Positions 1-9,200 of a stretch of 25,643 bases of DNA are shown piece after piece; positions within the stretch are counted from its first letter, which is position 1, and every line of letters starts with the position of its first letter. The DNA lies in NCBI GenBank assembly GCA_032718475.1, contig JAUCBJ010007172.1:1-25643 (forward strand), given 5' to 3'. The position numbers and the translations under genes were made by a program. A model generated the notes under the pieces. The model saw only the letters and a list, made by a program, of their open reading frames with translations, searched no databases and had not been told where the DNA came from. This stretch comes from Nemertoderma westbladi (taxonomy: Eukaryota > Xenacoelomorpha > Nemertodermatida > Nemertodermatidae).

Positions 1-1560
1 AGAAACTTCCTTACGTAAATTTAATGGCTGCAACGTGGTGTTCTATTTATACCAAATTTTGTGTCGTGGTCCGTGTTTTAGTTCATAATGGCTTTTATTT
101 TTTTGTTTAATCAAATTACCATGCTGGATCGGATAGCGGACAAGACAAGACAATATTCGTGAAATATAGAGTTAAGAAAAAGCTAGCTTTCGAATATTTT
201 ACCCGCGTCCAATCTCCGACCTCATAATGAGCAACTTTTGTTGGAGATATTCGGAAAATTTTCGCCCGGTAAATAAATCCAACTAGATTACAGTGACTGT
301 GTCGCTGATTATCACAACAACTCTAATCTGGAAACGATAATTTTGAAATATAATTGGAAATTCTCAAATATAAATCTGAAATTCAATAATTATAGACTGC
401 TTCTGAACTCAAATGTTATAATTTTTGAAAACGAAATATAATTTGAATAAGTGCAAATTAGATTTTCTGCAATTATTATAAATTTAACTTGGTGAATACA
501 TTTGGGAATTTCTGGATTGTAACTGGAATTTTTGAAATCAAAATAGCAAAATTGAAATTAAATTAAAACTTTCTGAAGTTTAAGTGGGATCATGAACCCC
601 AATTACAATATTGTGAAATCAAAATACAATTACTGAACTCTAATTAAAATATTATATTATATAATTAAATTGTATTTTCTGAATTCAAAGTATGGAAATC
701 TATTTTCTGAAGTATGGAAAAGATGTGGACTAGAGTTTGAACGATTCCAAATAAACTTCAAACTTCTCTATGAGCCAGACTGTGTGGCATTCAAGCCTAA
801 ATGGTTCTGCGGAACATAAACATGGCACATGGAGTAAAAGTAAATCCGGAACAACGACGGCTAGTCCAATTAACCAGAATGGCGGAATGAGTCCAATATA
901 CTCGGAATGTAGACAATGGGCAGTGGAATTTGTGGAATTTCGGAGGGCCAAATGTAATGTCCGAAATTCCAAAAAACTTCTTAGTCTCATCGTAATTATA
1001 ATATTCATTAATTAAAATGAATTTAGAGAATAATAATTACTAAAATAAAAAGATGTTTAACTTTATAATTCAAATAACAATAAATAAACTTTATGAAAAT
1101 CCTAATAATCAAACGGTAATAATTATTAACAAATCAAAGTTTCAGAAACAAATATTATATTTAAATTAAATTGAACGGATATTATGTGGACAGCATTAGG
1201 ATATAAAATTGAACCAATCACCAAATAAATAAACTAAAACAGAAAGATAGGGTTGCTAGGCTACCGGTAAACAATACACGGTCTGACTGCTACAGTTACT
1301 CAATGATTACCCTACCGGCACTGAATTAACTAGGCCTATATAAATCTACAGCCCAGCTGATGTTGCGCACACTTCCTGTAATTCGGGTGATAACAACTCC
1401 AGTTCCAGAATTTATTATATAAATCAACCGAACAGCAGTAATTCTAGATCCTTCGGCACTCAATACGGCCCTCCAGGCCTCAGGGGTTTCTCACTGTCTC
1501 CATAACGTCTCTCCAGAATCAAGCGATGGGTCAGCCCTCCCACATCTACAGACACCAACA
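1..1560. other. AT-rich non-coding DNA with degenerate repeats
   Basis: No supported gene. From about 350 to 720 the sequence repeats a loose theme around TTCTGAA(A/T)T and TGGAATTT, which looks like a decayed minisatellite. Short open frames at 730-1015 occur on both strands over the same bases and have no recognisable domain, so they are treated as chance. The rest is AT-rich and shows nothing else. Confidence 0.6.
1337..1344 (+). promoter_or_regulatory. TATA-box-like site
   Basis: TATATAAA lies in a GC-flanked context (GGCC just upstream) inside AT-rich DNA. About 30 bp downstream is a GCGCAC stretch where initiation would be expected. No coding exon follows directly. It could be the core promoter of an unseen exon or of an old LTR, or simply chance in AT-rich sequence. 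Confidence 0.25.
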
Positions 1561-1655
1561 GACCCCCCCCCCCCCGGACCCCATCCCGGACTGCTGACCC
1601 CCCCCCCCCCCCGACCCCATCCCGGACTGCTGACCCCCACCCCCCCCCCCCCGAC
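1561..1655. repeat. Poly-C minisatellite, about 36-bp period
   Basis: Runs of 12 to 15 C alternate with a spacer reading GACCCCATCCCGGACTGCTG, seen twice almost identically (from 1577 and from 1613). A third C run ends at about 1652. The minus strand is correspondingly G-run-rich and could form G-quadruplex structures. Homopolymer lengths here are likely to be error-prone in an assembly. Confidence 0.85.
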
Positions 1656-2418
1656 TGTACACCCGGTATTCATACATCAGCTCCCTGGCCCCGGTCCGCA
1701 AACCTTTATTTCATTATCACTCAAACTGCCGGCCAACCAACCGGGACCCGTTCGAGTTGAACCGAATACAGACACCAAACCGACCCAGATTGCCCCCCAC
1801 CCAGTTAGTAACAGTATAACGCCTCCCTTGTTATTGATATTAATGAAATCCCCACCATCGTACCCACATGTTCCAATGATGTCCCGGTTGGAGGGAATTA
1901 TATATATTCCGTACCTATATGACCCCCCCCCCCCCTACCTACCACTAACCCCCCCCCCCCCTGGTACCGCCACTACGACGACCCTCCAACCGGTCGCTTC
2001 CCGCTCCCAGACTAATACTGACCCCCTACCGGTTCCCGAGGCAACGCGGTTCCCGTCGGTAGAAACCGCGACTCTCCAGTAATCGGTAGAATCTCCGGAT
2101 CGCGGTAGATATTCCATTGTGTTGAGCGTTGATGAGTTTATTATACAGGGGAGGTTGCTGTACGACACGAAGACAACCCCCTCGGTACCCGGGCTCTGTT
2201 TGAGTTCTCAGATCGTCGCCGTTGTTTATTTAATCTAGAAGATAAAATAAATAATTAGTAGCGATAGCGAGAGACCGGTATTATACCGCGGTAACGAGAC
2301 ATTTATAGATCCAGAATAATTTAGTTTTATTCTATGATACCACGGCGGTTATAATTATTATTAAATATATATAAATTATTAAACATATTATAAATCATCG
2401 GAATTATCCTTCCTTATC
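1656..2418. other. Non-coding region, nothing recognised
   Basis: Apart from the C tracts at 1922-1962, I see no gene or repeat family. The segment 2260-2410 is AT-rich and may be the leader of the gag-like remnant that starts at 2419, but no LTR end or primer-binding site could be supported. Confidence 0.5.
1922..1962. repeat. Second pair of poly-C tracts
   Basis: Two runs of 13 C (about 1923-1935 and 1949-1961) are separated by a 13-bp spacer. They have the same character as the tracts at 1561-1655 but no shared spacer. Open frames across this segment (1828-2168, both strands) are proline- or glycine-rich readings of the C runs and are not supported as genes. Confidence 0.7.
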
Positions 2419-2705
2419 ATGGCCTACCAGTCCTCTAATTTGTCTGATAAGAAGAAACTAGTAGAATCTTTATATTCTGAAGTTGAAATGTGTTAAACAC
2501 TGCCGAAAAAGGTTGTAATTTCAAAACGACGGATGACAGCAAACTATAAAGGCTGCTCATTAAAAAAATATATCGCGCCTACATCAAAAATCCTACCGCT
2601 GCTACTGTAATTTATAAAAATCAAGAATTTGAAACTAATTCTGGAAATATGCGAAAGTCTTTGTTGAGTTTTCGTGTGAATCTAACTAAAAATGGCTGTA
2701 AGTAA
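2419..2705 (+). pseudogene. Broken coding remnant, possibly gag N-terminus
   Basis: An ATG at 2419 (G at +4) opens 25 codons beginning MAYQSSNLSDKKKLVESLYS and stops at 2494-2496. A different frame then continues from 2493 to 2705 with only one stop (TAA 2547-2549). It reads as plausible protein, for example IYRAYIKNPTAATVIYKNQE. One frame change and one nonsense codon in 290 bp indicate decay. The segment ends at a strong splice-donor-like GTAAGTAAG (2698), and the next coding-like segment begins near 3205. I do not recognise the family from sequence. A retroelement gag start is inferred from position ahead of the gag-like fragment at 3205-3687. It could instead be a decayed host exon. Confidence 0.35.
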
Positions 2706-3204
2706 GTATGTGTCTAATAAATATATGTATGTATGTATCTATACATGTTGTTGTACAGTATGTATCTGGCTGGTATCCATCTATATAGTATGTACAGTTT
2801 CGAGACTTTGTACAGTTATAAACTAAAGGTTCCGCAGTCTTTGTTTGGAATAAAATATTTTCAGAGAAAACAAGACGACCGCAACGTGGCTTGGAATTTA
2901 AGACGAGTACTGAGTTAAATATACTGATCGGGTTCGTTTCTAGTATCTAATATAATTAAAATTAAAAAGGTACTGGGTAATTTCACTATTTAAGAAAACT
3001 GCAGGACGTGGGGAAATTATAAAATTGTAGAGAATTGTTGTCGAATGAAAAGAATTTTGTGTTTATTTAGTAGAAATCATAATTATTTATTATATTTCCT
3101 AATATATTTAAATTATATCCTGCAACTTAGTTTAACTAATAAACATGTAACCATGATAGAGTTCGCTTAGTAGGTGAAATTCAGGTGAGACTATAGAAAT
3201 ATAT
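2706..3204. other. Non-coding spacer, possible intron
   Basis: AT-rich, with a short ATGT microsatellite near 2724-2740. It begins with GTAAGTAAG and ends near 3211 with a pyrimidine-leaning stretch and CAG, so it could be an intron between the two flanking coding remnants. A 61-codon open frame at 2733-2918 is tyrosine-rich microsatellite reading and is not called. Confidence 0.4.
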
Positions 3205-3687
3205 TTGTCAGATTTGACGTGGATGTTATTGTTGACGGGAATAAAACCGTCAGATATCCATAAAAAGGATCCAATTCTTAAATGTCAATTGATATACGGT
3301 TTACCTCCAGACGTAAGCAATAAATTAGTCACTATGACCTCGACAGAGGATTCAGTTATGAGTGTCGAAGATCTAGTCCAGAAGGCGAGGAGGATAGTAG
3401 CGAGCCGAAGTGTGATCGAGAAGTTTGATTTTCCGGTTGGGGCGTTGAGAGGTAAAGCGAGTAACATTGAACATCGTGTGCCATCTAGCGGTTATCGGAC
3501 GAAGAGTAAACCAAAAGGCATGTTGCCTTACAATACAAATGCGGAAATCAAAAGGTCATATCGCTTCCAGGTTACGCTTCAACCTAGGCTTAATATTATA
3601 TCAACCAATGGTGTATCAGTAGATGCTATTTTGTTAATAATTAATTGTTCAATGAAATGTGACGAATACGTAACAGTAGATAATTAA
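3205..3687 (+). pseudogene. Gag-like fragment running into the 24-bp array
   Basis: An open frame of about 160 codons with no ATG at its start, so incomplete at the 5' end. The first half (LIYGLPPDVSNKLV, then VEDLVQKARRIVAS) resembles the capsid C-terminal part of retrotransposon gag. Next, PYNTNAEIKRSYRF has the exact spacing of a CX2CX4HX4C zinc knuckle, but none of the four metal ligands is present. Then NGVSVDAIL resembles the strand that precedes the catalytic DTG/DSG of retroelement proteases. The frame stops at 3685-3687 inside the first unit of the tandem array. The order gag, knuckle, protease fits a decayed LTR-element gag-protease piece, perhaps Ty3/gypsy-like. This is inference from weak motifs; a homology search could overturn it. 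Confidence 0.4.
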
Positions 3688-5001
3688 ATTGGTGCTACAG
3701 TAGATAATTCCATTAATGCTACAGTAGATAATTAAATAGGTGCTACAGTAGATAATTCCATTGGTGCTACAGTAGATAATTCCATTAATGCTACAGTAGA
3801 TAATTCCATTAATGCTACAGTAGATAATTCCATTGGTGCTACAGTAGATAATTCCATTGGTGCTACAGTATATAATTCCATTAATGCTACAGTAGATAAT
3901 TCAATTTGTGCTACTGTAGATAATTCCATTGGTGCTACAGTAGATAATTCCATTAATGCTACAGTAGATAAATCAATTTGTGCTACTGTAGATAATTCCA
4001 TTGGTGCTACAGTAGATAATTCCATTAATGCTACAGTAGATAATTCCATTGGTGCTACAGTAGATAATTCCATTGGTGCTACAGTATATAATTCCATTAA
4101 TGCTACAGTAGATAATTCAATTTGTGCTACTGTAGATAATTCCATTGGTGCTACAGTAGATAATTCCATTAATGCTACAGTAGATAATTCAATTTGTGCT
4201 ACTGTAGATAATTCCATTGGTGCTACAGTAGATAATTCCATTAATGCTACAGTAGATAATTCAATTTGTGCTACTGTAGATAATTCCATTGGTGCTACAG
4301 TAGATAATTCCATTAATGCTACAGTAGATAATTCCATTGGGGCTACACTAGATAATTCCATTGGTGCTACAGTAGATAATTCCATTGGTGCTACAGTAGA
4401 TAATTCCATTAATGCTACAGTAGATAATTCAATTTGTGCTACTGTAGATAATTCCATTGGTGCTACAGTAGATAATTCCATTAATGCTACAGTAGATAAA
4501 TCAATTTGTGCTACTGTAGATAATTCCATTGGTGCTACAGTATATAATTCCATTAATGCTACAGTAGATAATTCCATTGGTGCTACAGTAGATAATTCCA
4601 TTGGTGCTACAGTAGATAATTCCATTAATGCTACAGTAGATAATTCCATTGGGGCTACACTAGATAATTCCATTGGTGCTACAGTAGATAATTCCATTAA
4701 TGCTACAGTAGATAATTCCATTGGTGCTACAGTAGATAATTCCATTAATGCTACAGTAGATAATTCCATTGGTGCTACTGTAAATAATTCCATTAATGCT
4801 ACAGTAGATAATTCCATTGGTGCTACAGTAGATAATTCCATTGGTGCTACAGTAGATAATTCCATTGGTGCTACAGTAGATAATTCCATTGGTGCTACAG
4901 TAGATAATTCCATTGGTGCTACAGTAGATACTTCCATTGGGGCTACACTAGATAATTCCATTGGTGCTACAGTAGATAATTCCATTGGTGCTACAGTAGA
5001 C
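3670..5001. repeat. 24-bp tandem array, about 55 units
   Basis: The unit is close to ATTGGTGCTACAGTAGATAA plus TTCC. Units differ mainly at the second codon (GGT, AAT or TGT). Because 24 is a multiple of three, frames persist. The plus strand reads an octapeptide IGATVDNS (with N or C for G) without a stop from 3736 to 5028; stops occur only in the first units (3685-3687 and 3733-3735). The minus strand reads MELSTVAP repeats through 3732-5003. TGT-type units recur 72 bp apart within blocks, so there is trimeric higher-order structure. The array directly abuts the BEL gag frame, with a one-base frame offset near 5005. Coding on either strand is unproven; nearly identical units suggest recent expansion. 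Confidence 0.95.
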
Positions 5002-5005
5002 AAAG

Positions 5006-6256
5006 GTGGGAGAGGTCGTCAAGTTTAATGGAGATGAGATGAAATGGTTACCTTTTAATGAATATTATAAAGATAACATACAGAACTCTGTACTATCTAA
5101 CGGAGAGAAACTTAGATTCCTCATCGAGTGCTTGGAAGGACCTCCCAAGTTAATGGTGTTAAAGTTTATTGGACATCCAGATGGATTAAGACAAGTTTGG
5201 GATACACTAAAAATCAGGTATGGTAATAGGACTAACATAGCTAGGTATTTATATGCGAAATTAGTAGCGCCCCGAAAGTTTCTTAGCAGCGGGATTATAG
5301 AGTTTTCCGATGAGATTCAGGAGATCTGTAGACAGCTAGATTGGTTAGGTAAGTCTCAGGAATATCAGAGTTCTATGGTTGTTGGAGCCGTAGCATCTAC
5401 TTTGCCAAAAGGTGGAGTAGGTACTCGTTGGGACAAAAGGGTTCTCTATATGATGGACCAGCAACAAAGAGACCCTACCATGGCTGATCTCATGTCATTC
5501 TTAAATGGAGAGGTAAGATTACAGCTCCTAAAGCAGTCCAGAGAGAAGACACCGGAAAGTAAGGTGAGTGAAAAACCCATTTCTAGGAGAAAAGTAACAC
5601 CAGTGTGTTATACAGACGACGGCGAAAGCCAAACCTCATACGAGGAAAACAGCGGTAAGGACACCAAAAGATCTTATTATGTCAATAAAACGAGAAAAGA
5701 CATAAGTAAATCTAAGTCTCGAACCAGTGACAGGAGAGAACAGGTAACAACTCCTCCTACGTCTCCTAAGAGAATTCATGGAAGAAAGCCCGAGGAAAGA
5801 ACAAGTTTGCACAACACCACACAGGTTAAAGTAAGTAACATCAAATCCAAATGTGCATTGTGCGACGGGCCCCATCGCTTGAGTGGGTGTGATGAATTCT
5901 TGAAGAAATCCCTTAAAGATAGACGTGATGTCATGTGGGATAAGCGGTTGTGTTATAATTGCCTCAGACGAGGACACCAACGGCGGACCTGTTACTCAGA
6001 CGCGAGGTGTGCTAAGTGTGGCGCGAAACATCATATCTTGCTGCACACCGAATTTGACAGAACCCGCACGAGTCAGGTAAGTGAGCCCGAACTACATGTC
6101 CAATTCAGTGATGTGAACGACACTGACCACAGCTCTGAGATGGAAGGATTCTACACGGACGAATTCTCCAACAAAAATGAATCCTGTTATATGATAAACA
6201 CCGCTGTGTATCGAGAGCTTTCGTACGAGACTGAATCGGAAATGGAAGATCCTTGA
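5006..6256 (+). CDS. gag: BEL/Pao retrotransposon Gag, 5'-incomplete
   Basis: Gag packages element RNA into virus-like particles in the cytoplasm. Residues about 5-75 (KFNGDEMKWLPFNEYYKD onward) match the DUF1759 domain typical of BEL/Pao Gag. The C-terminal part has knuckles starting at residues about 283 (CALC), 316 (CYNC, a perfect CX2CX4HX4C) and 335 (CAKC), then an acidic tail. Residues 190-280 are Lys/Arg/Ser-rich and probably bind RNA. There is no proper start: the first in-frame ATG (5039) lies inside DUF1759, and the frame is closed at 4997-4999 by a TAG in the tandem array. The N-terminus is therefore missing or lies in the array's other frame. It ends with TGA at 6254-6256, immediately followed in the same frame by the pol ATG. 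Family assignment is firm; function of this copy is doubtful. Confidence 0.9.
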   Translation: MGEVVKFNGDEMKWLPFNEYYKDNIQNSVLSNGEKLRFLIECLEGPPKLMVLKFIGHPDGLRQVWDTLKIRYGNRTNIARYLYAKLVAPRKFLSSGIIEFSDEIQEICRQLDWLGKSQEYQSSMVVGAVASTLPKGGVGTRWDKRVLYMMDQQQRDPTMADLMSFLNGEVRLQLLKQSREKTPESKVSEKPISRRKVTPVCYTDDGESQTSYEENSGKDTKRSYYVNKTRKDISKSKSRTSDRREQVTTPPTSPKRIHGRKPEERTSLHNTTQVKVSNIKSKCALCDGPHRLSGCDEFLKKSLKDRRDVMWDKRLCYNCLRRGHQRRTCYSDARCAKCGAKHHILLHTEFDRTRTSQVSEPELHVQFSDVNDTDHSSEMEGFYTDEFSNKNESCYMINTAVYRELSYETESEMEDP

Positions 6257-9200
6257 ATGACTATTCCGGGCCGACAACCATCTTGGAAAGCGCCAACTTC
6301 CTACGTCAGTATCCGGGAATTTCCTGTGGTGCAGCTGAGAGTCCATGGGCTAGGGAAGAGCCTGATAGTAAACGCCCTCCTTGACTCCGGCAGCACAGGT
6401 ACATTCATTGACAAAGAACTAGCCGAAGACATCTTTGCTGGACAACCCAAGTTCCGAACTAAGTTGAACCTTTCAGGAATTATGCAGGTTTGGAAATCCA
6501 CAGTAGCTACAGATTACTACGTGGGTGCGTTGTCCACTCCCCAGGATGAACTAGGAGAACATAGCGTAAGGTCGGTAAAAATGGTGGCGATAAAGAACTT
6601 TGCTACTAGCCAAGTGGAACCTTACAACTGGGATGAAGACCATTTTACCCAGCAACATGATATCCCTAGATTCAACACCGATTACCCAGGGGTGCAGATA
6701 TTAATCGGCCAAAATGCGCACGAAGCGCTTGAGACATTAGAAAAATGGCCTGCTCGACCGCAACCATTACAAACGTACGCGGGAAGAATGAGAGTAGGTT
6801 GGTACTTCACTGGACCTTCCCGTAGAACCCTAACGGAAAGACTCCCTAATGAGAGGATACATCAGGTGAGTGAATGGGAAGAAGAAATCAGTGAGGGAGA
6901 AACCACAACTGAAGGAACACCATACTCCTCAGATAATGACGATATTAACCAATTATATGATGAGGAAAATGCAATCGACCTCCTCACCGAAAATAAAACT
7001 TGGTTAAACCAAGTAAACTTGTGCCATCTTATCGATCAACATGGTGGACAATTCACATATAACGATGAATTAAACAAAGTGATAGATCGATACAATAACA
7101 AAATTCGTGATGAACCCGCCGTACGATTCTTTACTCAAGAAGCCGTAGAGTCTAATTCCTACGACAAAGCCTTGTCTGTCGAGGAAGACAGAGCCAAGCA
7201 GATTCAGGAAACGACAACCCGTTATCTGAAGGACGAAGGTCGCTATGAGATTGGTCTTCCGTTCCGACGGCAAGAACCTAACTTTATAAATAACCGACCT
7301 TTAGCGGAAAAGAGAATCGCGCAACTACATCGGCGTCTTACGGCCAACGTTCCAGCCAGGGAAATGTATAAAACCCAGCTGAAGAAATTTATCAATAAAG
7401 GATACGCGGAGCGAGTACCGGAAGAAACACCCATAACGGAGAGAACGTATTATCTAACACATTACGTTCCCAAGCCCGGTAAACCCAACGAAGTCCGGGT
7501 AGTGTTTGACGGCTCCACCATTTACATGGGTCAATCCCTGAACTCAGAACTGTTGCCGGGACCCAACTTACTCCAATCCTTGTTGGGAATATTATTAAGA
7601 CTGTGGCAATATTCTATCGCTTTCGCTTCGGATATAGAAGGCATGTTCTTACAAGTCAATGCGCTGGATAGGGATCGAGACAGCCTACGATTTCTGTGGT
7701 GGCCTGAAGGAGACCTCAACCGAAAACCGGTGGAGTACTGGATGACCATCCAGGCTTTCGGGATCATCTCGAGCCCCTCGAACGCTTGTTCAGTAGTGCA
7801 TACCACTGCTGATGACAACCGAGACGCCTTCTCTAAAGCGGTTATCGACAACATCAAACGGGATATATACATGGATGATAATTTAAAGTCCCTCCCATCG
7901 GTGGAAGAAGCCATTGATGTTGCCAAGGGAACGGTGGAGTGCTTGCAACACGGTGGATTTCGACTAACCAAATTCACTAGTAACTCCCATGAGTTTCTGG
8001 AATCGATCCCAGTAGAAGACCGAGGTGTTAAAGATCTGGACCTTATTAAGGACGATCTTCCGGAAACCAAAACACTTGGTTTAAAATGGGACACGGAGAG
8101 AGATATCTTGTTTTTCCAGTTAAAACAGCGAGATAATCCAGTTAGAACTAAAAGGATTTGTCTAAGTATCCTGAGCACTTATTTCGATCCATTGGGATTT
8201 ATTAGCCCAGTTATATTAGTTGCTCGGAGCTTGGTGCAACAAATGTGGCTTGAAAACCACTTGTGGGATGATCCACTTAAGGGAGAACTACTAAAGAAGT
8301 GGATGAAATGGGAAGATTCTCTACCATCCATCGAGAACTTTACGATTTCCCGTTCATATTTTGGTCATGTTCTCCCCACGTATTCCTATCAACTCCATGT
8401 GTTTGGAGTCGCCAGCGATATGGGAATAGGTATAGTAGCCTACCTGAGAGTTGAAACTCCGGATGGAATTAAAGTTGCCTTGGTCGCTTCTAAGGCCCTG
8501 ATAAACAACAAATTAAGAGTTCCTCGAGCGGAGTTAAAGGCGGCTCTATACGCTACAGCTATGGGCCGGAATGTAACAGAACAGATCGACTATCCACTGG
8601 AGAAAACTGTCTATTGGACCGATGCTTTACTCGTTCTGGAGTATATAACAAATGAAGTCTGTCAGTTCAGCGTCTTTGTTACCAACAGAGTAGCCATTAT
8701 ACTCAGTCGCTCTAATGTAGATCAATGGAGACATTGCCCTGGGACGATTAATCCAGCCGACATCGCCTCCAGAGGAGCAACTCCTCCAGAACTGATAGAT
8801 ACTCCAGACTGGTTAGGTGGACCCGACTTCCTGAGTAAAGAAGTGGATGAATGGCCTCCTCATCTCACCACGGCTGAGATTAGACAAGCCAAGGGAGCGG
8901 AGAAAGTCAAACCTAAAACCCGGACGAGTAAATCAAAGTTATTTAAACCTGTGATAGATCTGTCTGTACTACACATCTCCAGGGACAACGCTGTGGATCT
9001 AAACTCCCCCACCACGAACAAATCTGTTATAGAAATCAGAGAAAGAGACTGGAAATCTGGAACACCAGACGTCTCGCAAGGACTCTCACCGCTCCTGCAG
9101 AGAGCAATAAATCATTATAGCTCCTGGAATCGGCTTTGCAAGGCCGTCGTGTATCTTAAACGGTGTTTCCATCATCACTATTCCAGGAAAAAGATCGCTA

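Noticed and set aside
730-1015. Overlapping open frames on both strands
   Set aside because: Short, mutually antisense, without recognisable domains, in degenerate repeat sequence.
3732-5003. 423-codon minus-strand ORF of MELSTVAP repeats as a gene
   Set aside because: It is the complement of the 24-bp array; periodicity of three keeps several frames open. No non-repeat coding flank or domain supports translation.
7531-8178. 215-codon minus-strand ORF inside pol
   Set aside because: Antisense shadow of the RT-coding region; no domain.
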